From: Paenibacillus ferrarius
Lineage (GTDB): Bacteria > Bacillota > Bacilli > Paenibacillales > NBRC-103111
DNA: 35,080 nucleotides
Assembly: GCF_002027705.1 (NCBI RefSeq)
Contig: NZ_MBTG01000049.1
Span: 1-35,080, forward strand
Direction of reading: 5' to 3'
The notes beneath the pieces were generated by a model. The model was not told the DNA's origin. It searched no databases and saw only the letters and a list, made by a program, of their open reading frames with translations. Positions within the stretch are counted from its first letter, which is position 1; the number at the start of each line of letters is the position of its first letter. Position numbers and translations under genes: made by a program. Below, one piece after another: positions 21,577-29,592 of this stretch.

Positions 21577-24500
21577 ATGAACGGGATATGGTCCAGCCAA
21601 TTTTACCAAACGTTTCTACATAAATTTGCGCAGGATAAGAAGGAGTACAGGAAAGTCTTCTTATTGTTCGCTTATTTATTTTTTGTGGTGTCCGCATCCA
21701 CGATCGGCAGAACAGCGGCGGATACGCTCTTTTTAAGCCGATTCGATAATTCCTATTTATCTTTGATGTATTTGCCGCAGGCCCTCGTCATGATTACGGC
21801 AGGGATCCTATTCCAGCGTTATTCCCCGAAGGTACGGTTGGACAGCCTCATGAAGGGCTTAATACCGCTTATCTCTGTGCTGGTGTTAATCTCGAGGCTC
21901 GGTGTAGGGCTTGAGCTGCGGTGGGTATTTCCAGTCATTTATATCGGGTACGACGTGTTCAACTTCCTGATGATCGTGTGTTTCTGGCAGTTCGCTACTT
22001 CCGTCATGGATCAAAGGAAAGCTAAGCAAATGATCGGTATTGTGGGGAGCGGCGGCATTACAGGCGGAATTCTCAGTGGTTTTGGGTTAAAAGCGCTCGT
22101 TCCGCTTGTAGGCACGGCGAACCTGATTTATTTCTATGCAGGATTGCAACTGCTCGGTTTAGTTGCCGTGTATTTGATATTGCGGATCACCAAAGACACG
22201 TTGGACAATAAGCCCGTACAGCCAAGGACAACTGCGTCCAAGCAGACGGTCCCACAGAAGGCGGGGCTTTTTGCCAGTGTGCCTCATTTGAAATATGTAG
22301 CTATTCTTTCAGCTGCGCTCGTCGTATCGCTTACCTTAATTGATTATCAGTTCAAGGTCATCCTAAGAGGCACTTTGCAAAATGAGGCTTTGGCTGGATT
22401 CATGGGGAGCTTTTACGGCTTCTCGGGGCTGATTGCTTTATTCGTGCAATTGTTTGTTTCCGGACGCATTTTGACGCGGTTTGGCGTAATGACAGCTCTG
22501 CTCATTTTCCCAATTGCGTTAATGGCGGGCAGCCTTGGGATTCTGATCCTACCCGTGCTGGCGATGGCTGTTATGGTGAAGGGCAGCGATAAGGTGATTG
22601 GGGACACGCTCTATTCGTCCGTCAGTCAGCTGGTGATGTTCCCTGTTCCTCCAGAGTGGCGCGGTAAAGCCAAAGGCTTCCTGGATGGCATTGTTCGAAA
22701 TGGGGCTAAGGGCTTGGCGGCGATCTGTTTGCTCGTCGTGACACGATTTCTAGCGCCTGAGCAGCTGAGTTATTTGATTGTGTCACTGCTTGCTGTGGGG
22801 ATCTTGGCAGGGGTCAAAGTGAAAAAAGCCTATTTAAGCACATTGCTGGCCAACCTCAAAAAAGGAGGAGACGATCGAGAGAAGATCGAGCTCAACCTGA
22901 TGGATGCCGTAAGCCGGCAAATCTTGATTGATGCGCTCTCCGGCACGGATAAGCAGCAGGCGTTATATGCCTTTGGCCTTTTGCGTGAGATGGATACGTT
23001 TGATCTTACCCCTCATGTGAACGGGCTGCTGCATCATTCGATTCCCGAAATGGTCATAGAAGCTTTGATTTATGTGGAGCAAAAGGTGCCTGAAGGCTTT
23101 GAAGCTGATCTGCAATCCTTAGTGGCGGAAGGCGATAATCAGGTGAAGGCGAAAGCGCTGCTGGCGTTAGCTGCCTATGCCAAAGAGGCGTATATCGATG
23201 AGATTACGAGACATCTGGATGCTCCTTCCATCGACGTTCAAGCGGCAGCTATTGCTGGGTTGGTCAAATATTATAGCATTGAAGGCATGTTTCGAGCCGT
23301 AGGCAAGCTCAAGGAAATGATGGAGAGCGGAGAAGAAGAAGAACGGATCGCGATGGCTGCTTTGTTCGGGCAAATTCGTGTGAAAAATTTCTATAAGCCG
23401 TTGATTTCTCTTTTGCATGATCACAGTCCGCAGGTTCGAATTCGAGCGCTGGAGTCGGCAGCTATTCTTCATGTTCCCCCACTGCTTGCCCCCATTATTG
23501 CTATGCTAAAAGATAGCCAAACCCGCCGCTACGCGATTAGTGCGCTGGCGGCTTACGATGAGGAAGATGTGCTGCCTCCGTTGATGTCTTATTTGGATCA
23601 AAAAGAAGTTGGTCTGCATGTACCGGCCGTATTCGAGCGGTTCGCTACACAATCAGCTTTTGACCGATTATTCGCTTATTATGAAACAGCCTCCTATGAC
23701 ATGAGGGATCGGATTGTGGAATCACTGCTGCGGATGCAGCGAAGAGAGCCATTCGTGGATAGCAAGAAGGCAGAAGCTTATATTGTTCAGGAGCTGCATT
23801 TGTATGGACAGTTTGCTGAGCATGGCTCATGCCTGGTTGGGGTGGAAGGCTATGCGGATATTGCCGATATCGTTAACGAAATTCGAGCCGCGATCAGTCG
23901 GCGCATTTTTCAATTGCTGTCTCTTATCCATGATGAGATGACGATGCAGGCTGTATTCTTGGATTGGTCTGAGGGAGATACAAGGCAGCAGGCGAATGCG
24001 GAAGAAGTGATTGACCAAACGCTGCAGGGAACCCTTCGTACGGAAATGACCAAGCTAATGGCAGCTTCGCGTAAAATGATGCGGAGTTCGGCGGCGAATG
24101 CTCAAATAGAGGCACATCTGAGTTGGCTGTCTGCGCAAGGAGATGACTGGCTCACCCAATCGATTCAGCATCTTATTCTACAAAGATTCGAGGCTTCGCA
24201 GGATAACGAGCTGGCGGATCTGATGCACCGTGTGAAATTGCTTCGTCACGTTTCGTTGTTCCATGGCATGACTAGCAAGGACTTGTCTGAGATCGCTCAG
24301 CGACTGCATAAGATGGACGTACCCAAGGGAACGATCATCATTCAGGAAGGGGATCCTGGGGATTCCTTGATGTTGATGGGAGATGGACGTGCTAGTGTGC
24401 ACCGCAGCGGTCAGTTGCTCGGAGAACTGAAGCGTGGGGATTGCTTCGGAGAGATGGCCATCTTGACGCAAGGCCCGCGGACCGCCTCCATTCGAGCGGA

Positions 24501-25134
24501 GGAAGACAGTCTTTTATGGCGATTGGATTCATCTGTTTTCTACGACATGATGTTCGATCAAACGAGCATTGCCGTTGAAATGATGAAGCTGCTCTCTCGC
24601 CGGCTTCGCTCCGAATTGGAGCGTGGGCAGGCAACTGGTAAGTCCGAGTCGGCGCCTAAACTTGCGGAAGCAGCAGTTGGCTATGAGCAGTTGGCGGCCA
24701 AATCGACGGAAGATCTGACGAAGGACGAAGTTCTATTACGGCGCATACTGGTGCTGCAAAAGATTGATTTGTTTGTTCATCTTGCTCCTGATGACTTCTT
24801 GTGGCTGGCGCAAATGGTCGATGAAGTCGCCTTTGCCCCTGGGGAGACGATATGCCGAGCCGGCGACTTCGGAGACACTATGTATGGGATCATCGAAGGC
24901 AGTATTCGCGTTCATCGCGGAAGCGAGGAATATGCGGTTCTTCAGGAAGGTTCATTCTTTGGGGAGATGGCGATTATCGATAGCGGGCCGCGCTCGGCAG
25001 ACTGTACAGCGAAGGAAGCCACCTTGCTGCTCCAATTGAACCGGGATCAGGTCATGACTTTCTGTTTCCAGAACATTGATGTCCTGCGAAGTATGATGCG
25101 GGTCATCGCGGATCGGCTAAGAGGAATGATTTAA
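21577..25134 (+). CDS. Transporter-like membrane protein with HEAT repeats and two cyclic-nucleotide-binding domains
   Basis: Protein of 1185 residues with three regions. Residues about 15-420 hold 11-12 membrane segments resembling MFS or ATP/ADP-translocase (NTT, COG3202-like) transporters, with PPEWRGKAKGFLDGIVRNGA before the last segments. Residues about 440-710 are HEAT-like helical repeats (VKAKALLALAAYAKEAYIDE, VRIRALESAAILHVPPLLAP). Two cyclic-nucleotide-binding domains follow, at about 887-1005 and 1058-1170. Each keeps the phosphate-cassette pattern: FGEMAILTQGPRTAS and FGEMAIIDSGPRSAD, with Glu and Arg in place. Start ATG 21577 follows GATGAGGTG; a GTG at 21547 has no ribosome site. 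It may be a transporter gated by a bound nucleotide. What is transported, and which nucleotide binds, is unknown. Confidence 0.82.
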   Translation: MNGIWSSQFYQTFLHKFAQDKKEYRKVFLLFAYLFFVVSASTIGRTAADTLFLSRFDNSYLSLMYLPQALVMITAGILFQRYSPKVRLDSLMKGLIPLISVLVLISRLGVGLELRWVFPVIYIGYDVFNFLMIVCFWQFATSVMDQRKAKQMIGIVGSGGITGGILSGFGLKALVPLVGTANLIYFYAGLQLLGLVAVYLILRITKDTLDNKPVQPRTTASKQTVPQKAGLFASVPHLKYVAILSAALVVSLTLIDYQFKVILRGTLQNEALAGFMGSFYGFSGLIALFVQLFVSGRILTRFGVMTALLIFPIALMAGSLGILILPVLAMAVMVKGSDKVIGDTLYSSVSQLVMFPVPPEWRGKAKGFLDGIVRNGAKGLAAICLLVVTRFLAPEQLSYLIVSLLAVGILAGVKVKKAYLSTLLANLKKGGDDREKIELNLMDAVSRQILIDALSGTDKQQALYAFGLLREMDTFDLTPHVNGLLHHSIPEMVIEALIYVEQKVPEGFEADLQSLVAEGDNQVKAKALLALAAYAKEAYIDEITRHLDAPSIDVQAAAIAGLVKYYSIEGMFRAVGKLKEMMESGEEEERIAMAALFGQIRVKNFYKPLISLLHDHSPQVRIRALESAAILHVPPLLAPIIAMLKDSQTRRYAISALAAYDEEDVLPPLMSYLDQKEVGLHVPAVFERFATQSAFDRLFAYYETASYDMRDRIVESLLRMQRREPFVDSKKAEAYIVQELHLYGQFAEHGSCLVGVEGYADIADIVNEIRAAISRRIFQLLSLIHDEMTMQAVFLDWSEGDTRQQANAEEVIDQTLQGTLRTEMTKLMAASRKMMRSSAANAQIEAHLSWLSAQGDDWLTQSIQHLILQRFEASQDNELADLMHRVKLLRHVSLFHGMTSKDLSEIAQRLHKMDVPKGTIIIQEGDPGDSLMLMGDGRASVHRSGQLLGELKRGDCFGEMAILTQGPRTASIRAEEDSLLWRLDSSVFYDMMFDQTSIAVEMMKLLSRRLRSELERGQATGKSESAPKLAEAAVGYEQLAAKSTEDLTKDEVLLRRILVLQKIDLFVHLAPDDFLWLAQMVDEVAFAPGETICRAGDFGDTMYGIIEGSIRVHRGSEEYAVLQEGSFFGEMAIIDSGPRSADCTAKEATLLLQLNRDQVMTFCFQNIDVLRSMMRVIADRLRGMI

Positions 25135-25163
25135 GGGTTTCCCTTGGCTCGCGGAGTCAGAAA

Positions 25164-25341
25164 CCTGCGAAAGTGCAGGCTTTATCCAGAAAATCATACG
25201 AAAAACGAAAATTCCTGCAATTGTGCAGGAATTTTTAGCTTTTCCATCCTAAAATTCGGAAAAGGCCTCAAAAGCCTGCAGAATCGCAGGAATTTCATCG
25301 TTTAGGTGATTTCGGGGATGAAAAGGATGCATAATCGCAGG
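25164..25341. repeat. Four tandem stem-loop repeats, about 50-60 bp period
   Basis: Related 16-bp palindromes at 25164-25179 (CCTGCGAAAGTGCAGG), 25214-25229 (CCTGCAATTGTGCAGG), 25275-25290 (CCTGCAGAATCGCAGG) and 25326-25341 (GATGCATAATCGCAGG). Starts are 50, 61 and 51 bases apart, each with A-rich sequence before and a T-rich tail after. The spacers are not conserved like CRISPR repeats. They sit between two convergent genes. Confidence 0.75.
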
Positions 25342-25363
25342 TTTTATCAAAAGCACTAAAAAT

Positions 25364-25414
25364 GAAAAAAAGAGCTTTCCTCAAGTTTTTCTACTTGTAG
25401 GAAAGCTCTTTTTT
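25364..25414. terminator. Bidirectional terminator between convergent genes
   Basis: AAAAAAGAGCTTTCCT pairs with AGGAAAGCTCTTTTTT around a loop that itself contains CAAGT/ACTTG. A-run and T-run on opposite sides allow it to end transcripts from both strands. It abuts the stop codon of the minus-strand gene. Confidence 0.85.
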
Positions 25415-25791
25415 CACATCGCGTAGACACTTTTAATAATAATTTCAGGCAGTTCGGCGCATTGGGCTTGGTATTGTTCAGGAGAGATGCTGCCGCTGTA
25501 TAGTCGTTCGTTGAGGAGTTCAGTTAGCTCAGCCAATTGAAGGGCAATGACCTTCTGGACATCGACATGATTAGCTCTTGCCATCTCAGCCAGAGATTGT
25601 CCCTCATATTGGGCTTTGTAGATGTCCTCCTCGGAGGATACGCCCAGCACTTGCAGCAGATCTTCTTTTATAGGTGTAGTTGTTTGTGTGTTTTCTATTG
25701 AATTTGCCTGTACCGCGTCGTTCCATGTTGTTCCACCCATGCTTAGGGTGATGGCCACTGTGCTGACCATAAGCATTTGTTTCGTGTTCAT
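25414..25791 (-). CDS. Small secreted helical protein, unknown function
   Basis: Protein of 125 residues. The signal peptide MNTKQMLMVSTVAITLSMGG is followed by TTWNDAVQANS, with a cut expected after VQA. The mature part has one conserved-looking helical unit: LLQVLGVSSEEDIYKAQYEG, then QSLAEMARANHVDVQKVI and LYSGSISPEQYQAQ, with one Cys. This pattern of a short D/E-rich helix pair followed by SxxxPxQYQ is found in small secreted proteins of Paenibacillus-like bacteria (recalled, not searched). The longer frame starts at 25827, but ATG 25791 follows GAGG on the minus strand. It lies opposite the secreted-protein operon that begins at 26059. Confidence 0.72.
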   Translation of the reverse strand: MNTKQMLMVSTVAITLSMGGTTWNDAVQANSIENTQTTTPIKEDLLQVLGVSSEEDIYKAQYEGQSLAEMARANHVDVQKVIALQLAELTELLNERLYSGSISPEQYQAQCAELPEIIIKSVYAM

Positions 25792-26058
25792 TGTATCCTC
25801 TTTTCTACAGGTTAAACGATTTGTCATCCTTCAAAGGGCTCGTGAGTTAGTATATTCGAGTGGATGCCAAGTGGTATGGGACGATGTACCTTAATAACCA
25901 ATTTGGATGTTTTTGAATCATCTGGTACGAAAGTCTACCATGTCCCCCTGCGAAGGTGGCACATATAAATTACTCCAAAGGACGAAGTCGCGAATCGTAT
26001 AGCGAGATACAATAGGTTTGTAAGCAAGCGCAGAACAAGAAGGAGGCAGGACAACCCA
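25792..26058. other. Divergent promoter region
   Basis: Upstream of both the minus-strand secreted gene and the plus-strand secreted-protein operon. TACAAT at 26008-26013 could be a -10 box but has no matching -35; I see no other strong promoter, so another sigma factor or an activator may be used. An AAGGAGG ribosome site lies just before 26059. Confidence 0.35.
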
Positions 26059-26517
26059 ATGAATCGCTTGAAACGCAAAGTCATCATCGTTTCATTGAGC
26101 CTATCGACTTGCCTTGTGATGGGTACGGCGTATGCCTACTCCGATGCGAGTGCGCCATTGCAGAACTGGTACAAAGCTCGCACCCAACAGGGGATGAGTG
26201 AGATCAACATCAAAGCCCTACAAGAATGGGCCGAAGCCGCTCAATCCTTGGAAGCATCGGCGAAAGAGAAGGTCTCCGTGTCCAATGTTCATCTAACTAA
26301 GATCGCGGATGACACGAGTCAACAAACAATCGATCGCATAGATAAAGCTAACCAAATCTATGTGAGTCAAATGGAGCTTGCAGCCAATGAACTTGTAAAA
26401 ACGGGCGCTGCTGATTTTGACAAGTACGTGAGTACTTCGAAAAGGAACCATGATCGTGAAATTGATCAGTTGGCTCAGGAGACAATTGCAGAGCTGACGT
26501 CGAAGCTGGGTAAGTAG
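26059..26517 (+). CDS. Secreted helical protein A of the W-Y/F trio
   Basis: Protein of 152 residues. It has a signal peptide (KRK, then VIIVSLSLSTCLVMGTAYAY) with a cut near AYA. Immediately after is SDASAPLQNWYKARTQQGM, the motif shared with the next two proteins (small residues, L/M, two residues, W-Y/F, then a basic residue and T). The rest is helical and rich in Glu, Lys and Ala without Cys in the mature part. AAGGAGG precedes the ATG. It is the first gene of a four-gene operon (gaps of 79, 78 and 39 bases) ending in signal peptidase. Its function is unknown. Confidence 0.75.
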   Translation: MNRLKRKVIIVSLSLSTCLVMGTAYAYSDASAPLQNWYKARTQQGMSEINIKALQEWAEAAQSLEASAKEKVSVSNVHLTKIADDTSQQTIDRIDKANQIYVSQMELAANELVKTGAADFDKYVSTSKRNHDREIDQLAQETIAELTSKLGK

Positions 26518-26537
26518 TCAGTCATTGTGAGTTATGG

Positions 26538-26554
26538 GTTCACCTATCGTGAAC
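26538..26554 (+). other. Intergenic hairpin between secreted proteins A and B
   Basis: GTTCAC-CTATC-GTGAAC is a perfect 6-bp stem with no T run. It may be a stabilising or partial-termination element that sets protein B mRNA level. Confidence 0.35.
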
Positions 26555-26596
26555 ACAATTAAACCAATAAAACCATATAAGGGAGATTGATTAAAG

Positions 26597-27370
26597 ATGA
26601 AAGCATTGAAAAGCAAATTAGCAATTGGTGTTATTGCAACAGGTTTAGTAGCAGGTATGGGTACAGCTTTCGCAGCAACTGACGCTGGCGGACAACTTCA
26701 AGGCTGGTACAACACAGCAACAGCTGCAACAAAAGCATTAGTAGCCGGAGATGTTGCAGGTTTCGTAGCTGCAAACAAAGACAAACTTGTTTCTGATTAC
26801 AAAGCTATCAACAACACTGCAGTTAACAATGTGAAAACAGCGGGTACAACTGAAACAGGTCGTGTACAAGGTGCTATCAATGGTCAAGTAAGTGCTTACT
26901 CCACGGCAATTGACGGTAAAAACACAAGCATCAAAAACGGCATGGCAGGCGAGTACGATAAAGTGGTTAGTGATGCTAACTCTTTGAACAATAAAGCGGT
27001 TGATGTAGCTGGTCTTATTGGCGCAGCTGATATTTACAGCGATGTTACGGCTCAAGGAAAGTCTTCCCTGAACAGCTTGAATGCTGCTGTAGCTACAACA
27101 CAAGCTCAAGCAGCTACGACTTTAACTGCAAAAATCGAAGCAACTAAAGCAGAATTGAACGCTTTGCTTGCTGCTGAAAGAACAGCAGCTTCCCAAGAAA
27201 TCAAAGATAACATCGCTGCCAAAGTAGCTGAGAAATTAGCTGATCTTCAAGCGCTTGCGAATGCTTTGGAAGCTTCCAACAAGAAAAGCATCTCCGATAA
27301 AGGTGTTGCCCTTGAGACTACTGGCAAAGCAGCTCTTGAAAACATCGTTCTTGACGGATTCAAAAAATAA
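26597..27370 (+). CDS. Secreted alanine-rich helical protein B of the W-Y/F trio
   Basis: Protein of 257 residues. The signal peptide LKSKLAIGVIATGLVAGMGT is followed by AFAA and then TDAGGQLQGWYNTATAATKA, carrying the shared W-Y motif. The mature part is very rich in Ala, Asn, Thr and Lys, helical, with internal repeats of the V.S..K...N.AV and TAKIEATKAELNALL kind. It has no Cys and no Trp after the motif. Codon use differs from the neighbours: nearly all Ala are GCT/GCA, Thr ACA/ACT, Gly GGT/GGC, Val GTA/GTT, a bias typical of highly expressed Bacillales genes. AAGGGAG lies about 12 bases before the ATG. It is probably an abundant exported surface or matrix protein; the family is not recognised. 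Confidence 0.75.
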   Translation: MKALKSKLAIGVIATGLVAGMGTAFAATDAGGQLQGWYNTATAATKALVAGDVAGFVAANKDKLVSDYKAINNTAVNNVKTAGTTETGRVQGAINGQVSAYSTAIDGKNTSIKNGMAGEYDKVVSDANSLNNKAVDVAGLIGAADIYSDVTAQGKSSLNSLNAAVATTQAQAATTLTAKIEATKAELNALLAAERTAASQEIKDNIAAKVAEKLADLQALANALEASNKKSISDKGVALETTGKAALENIVLDGFKK

Positions 27371-27380
27371 GAAGTAAAAC

Positions 27381-27400
27381 AGGCCCCGGCAACGGGGCCT
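27381..27400 (+). terminator. GC-rich hairpin behind protein B (weak or partial terminator)
   Basis: AGGCCCCG-GCAA-CGGGGCCT is a perfect 8-bp stem but only a weak T tail (CCATCTTAC) follows. It probably reduces, rather than ends, transcription into the next gene, which fits very high expression of protein B alone. Confidence 0.55.
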
Positions 27401-27448
27401 CCATCTTACTTCATTCTGACTACATTCACTAGAAAAGGAGGAATCACG

Positions 27449-28144
27449 ATGATCACTAGAAATGAAAAACAAGGCAAGGTGAAATCCAAACGGATTGTCG
27501 CAGCTGGAATTGTTTCTTTAACGGTTATTCTTACGGCATCAGCCGGGGTTTCCTATGCGGATATTGATATTGCCGGTACGATGGCTTCTTGGTTTAATAA
27601 GAAAACGGAGCAAGTGGTCCAGAATCTTGACCAGTCCATGAAGTTAGAGACGGATGCGCAGAAGGAAGTGTTGAAGAAAGAGTTGCAGCTTCGACTCGAA
27701 GCATCAGCCAGGAATCTGGAAGCTTTCACAGAGGAGCAGAAGCGGGTCCACATTCAAGCACTTGCGCAATATGCGCAAAAGTTACTCGCACAAACGGATA
27801 TCAGAACGGAGCAAGATCGTCAGCAGATTATGAACAAGCTTCAATCCATTACGGATAGTGCCAAAGGTGCGATGGATGCATTGGCAGGCAGTTATGTACC
27901 GCCTGTATTGGTATTCTCTCCGGCTCCGCCTGTCATAGTGCCTCCGGCGGTAGTAGTGCCAACAGTGCCCCCGGCGGTAGTAGTGCCAACGGTGCCCCCG
28001 GCAGTAGTAGTGCCGACAGTGCCTGTAGAGAATCCAGCGCCAGCACCTGTGCCGTCGACTCCGCAGCAGCCCACAGTCACGGATGATGTCTACGGACAGC
28101 ACCCGCAAGCTTCAACTATAGTGAATGCAACCTACAAACAATAA
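27449..28144 (+). CDS. Secreted protein C of the W-Y/F trio with proline-rich repeats
   Basis: Protein of 231 residues. It has a basic N-terminus, a hydrophobic signal (RIVAAGIVSLTVILTASAGV) and a cut near SYA. Then comes DIDIAGTMASWFNKKTEQVV, the third version of the shared motif with W-F. Helical, Gln/Glu/Lys-rich residues follow to about 150. A proline-rich tail holds three exact copies of PPAVVVPTV (residues about 165-191) and PAPAPVPSTP. Such tails often span the cell wall. There is no LPXTG or lipobox. AAGGAGG precedes the ATG. Function is unknown. Confidence 0.75.
   Translation: MITRNEKQGKVKSKRIVAAGIVSLTVILTASAGVSYADIDIAGTMASWFNKKTEQVVQNLDQSMKLETDAQKEVLKKELQLRLEASARNLEAFTEEQKRVHIQALAQYAQKLLAQTDIRTEQDRQQIMNKLQSITDSAKGAMDALAGSYVPPVLVFSPAPPVIVPPAVVVPTVPPAVVVPTVPPAVVVPTVPVENPAPAPVPSTPQQPTVTDDVYGQHPQASTIVNATYKQ
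27941..28021 (+). repeat. Three 27-bp direct repeats coding PPAVVVPTV
   Basis: Units at 27941-27967, 27968-27994 and 27995-28021 differ at only a few positions and are in frame. Each encodes the same nine residues. Copy number may vary between strains by slippage or recombination. Confidence 0.9.
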
Positions 28145-28183
28145 CAATCTTACATTTTAAGCTGCTGAGGTGGGAAGTCTATC

Positions 28184-28741
28184 ATGATCGAATTGAATCC
28201 GGAAGTAAGTCGATCCGTTGTTAAGAATAAAAATGGATTTTGGGGTTGGGTGAAATTTATTTTACTCTTAACTCTGGCCTTTATATTGATTAACAATGTA
28301 ATTGGGCTTACGAGAGTTTCAGGTAACTCCATGTATCCCAGCCTTCAAAACGGCAATGTGCTGCTGATGAATAAGTTATCCTTATTCTTTACTACTCCCA
28401 AATATGGCGATGTCGTTGTCATTAAGGATGAGCGTCTGGAATTTAGCATTATTAAGCGTGTTATTGCTGTTCAAGGAGATCGGATTCTTATCCGGGACGG
28501 TGTTATCTATGTGAATGAAACACCGCTGCCTGAACTATACACAGCCGGTAAATCGGAAGATATGGCGGTTCAAACAGTTCCAGCCGGTTCCCTATTCGTC
28601 ATAGGAGACAATAGGACCTTAGGTGAAAGCAAAGACAGCAGGGATCCCTCATTAGGTCCTGTTCATATCAAGGATGTGAAAGGGTACGCGGAATTCTCGT
28701 TGCTTCCTATGCATCGTATTCCAGAGCCGCTTGACCTATAA
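28184..28741 (+). CDS. Type I signal peptidase (SipS type)
   Basis: Membrane-anchored serine protease of 185 residues removing signal peptides on the outer face of the membrane. There is one N-terminal membrane segment (about residues 24-41). The catalytic Ser49 is in VSGNSMYPSL and Lys91 in FSIIKRVIA, a normal Ser-Lys dyad of the prokaryotic (P) type rather than the SipW Ser-His type. Box E is VIGDNRTLGESKDSRD. GAGGTGGG precedes ATG. It starts 39 bases after three secreted-protein genes, so it probably serves them, although P-type enzymes are usually broad in substrate range. Confidence 0.9.
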   Translation: MIELNPEVSRSVVKNKNGFWGWVKFILLLTLAFILINNVIGLTRVSGNSMYPSLQNGNVLLMNKLSLFFTTPKYGDVVVIKDERLEFSIIKRVIAVQGDRILIRDGVIYVNETPLPELYTAGKSEDMAVQTVPAGSLFVIGDNRTLGESKDSRDPSLGPVHIKDVKGYAEFSLLPMHRIPEPLDL

Positions 28742-28746
28742 AAACA

Positions 28747-28777
28747 AAAGATCCGGCGGGTTATCCCGGCGGATCTT
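28747..28777. terminator. Bidirectional terminator behind the signal peptidase gene
   Basis: AAAGATCCG and CGGATCTTT form a 9-bp perfect stem, extended by an inner CGGG/CCCG. T-rich on both strands, it serves the convergent regulator gene as well. Confidence 0.85.
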
Positions 28778-28790
28778 TCTTGTAAGCTGT

Positions 28791-29435
28791 TTATCGCTGC
28801 ATTTCGAATTGTACGAGCCCTTTGGACAGTGCATATAAAGCTGCTTGCGTACGATCGGCTAGCTCCAGCTTCGCTAGAACCTGGCTGACATGTTTTTTGA
28901 CAGTGAATTCCGTAATGTAAAGAGCGCTTGCGATTTCTTTGTTGGAGCGTCCTTTGCCAAGGGACATCAGAACCTCAAGCTCTTTGGGGGTTAATTCGGA
29001 TAGATCCTGTTCTTCTTTACCTGCTTTATCGTTCATCATGGACCCCATTAAGACGGGATCGTAGTATTTGCGGCCCCGAGCAACAACTTCTACCGCATAT
29101 AATAAATCTTCAGGGAAAGCTTCCTTCAAGCAGATTCCTTCAATTTGCATCGATTGTGCCAATTGAAGTTCATTTCGCGTGACCGATGAGGTTAATATCA
29201 TATATTTACACGTATGCCCCGCCCGACGAGCCTGTTGAATGAAATCCAAACCATTCTCATTCCCCAAATTTAAATCTACGAGTACAAGATCCGGCTGCAT
29301 CTGGTCCAGAAGTCCAAGGGCTTCCCTCGAATTAGCGGCTTCTCCGATAACATCCATGGATTGACCGGATGAAACAACCGTGCAAATTCCTTTGCGAACA
29401 AGAGGATGGTCATCAAGAATAATCATAGTAATCAA
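28791..29435 (-). CDS. NarL/FixJ-type response regulator
   Basis: Regulator of 214 residues. A receiver domain has Asp8/Asp9, phosphoacceptor Asp54 (VLVDLNLG), Thr in ILTSS and Lys in CLKEA. Then comes a LuxR-type helix-turn-helix (LTPKELEVLMSLGKGRSNKE, then VKKHVSQVLAKL). It is a complete, normal regulator. The frame is open from TTG 29450, but TTG 29435 stands 8 bases after GGAGG on the minus strand and gives the expected short N-terminus. It is divergent from the sensor kinase at 29593, which could phosphorylate it; the target genes are unknown. Confidence 0.88.
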   Translation of the reverse strand: MITMIILDDHPLVRKGICTVVSSGQSMDVIGEAANSREALGLLDQMQPDLVLVDLNLGNENGLDFIQQARRAGHTCKYMILTSSVTRNELQLAQSMQIEGICLKEAFPEDLLYAVEVVARGRKYYDPVLMGSMMNDKAGKEEQDLSELTPKELEVLMSLGKGRSNKEIASALYITEFTVKKHVSQVLAKLELADRTQAALYALSKGLVQFEMQR

Positions 29436-29473
29436 GCGGCTTCCCTCCAAAAGAGATCCAATCTATGTTATAC

Positions 29474-29490
29474 TGGAAATAATAGTTCCA
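29474..29490. promoter_or_regulatory. Small inverted repeat between divergent regulator and kinase genes
   Basis: TGGAA-ATAATAG-TTCCA, five-base arms, in the shared promoter region. It could be a binding site for the regulator encoded at 28791. The arms are short, so this is weak. Confidence 0.25.
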
Positions 29491-29592
29491 AATACCTAAT
29501 ACTATATGCCTATGCTAGTTTCTGATGTTCATTGTATAACAAAACAGACAGAAAAACCATTAAGAATACATTAAGTTTAGGAGCAGTTAAGC

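Noticed and set aside
23714..23941. Alternative-frame open stretches within the 1185-residue gene
   Set aside because: They are shadows of the long real gene, without ribosome sites.
25164..25341. CRISPR array
   Set aside because: The palindromic cores are short (16 bp), differ from each other, and spacing varies 50-61; no cas genes are present.
27782..28108. Minus-strand frames with His/Tyr/Gly repeats opposite protein C
   Set aside because: They are the complement of the 27-bp proline/valine repeats; the repeated residues arise from the repeated DNA.
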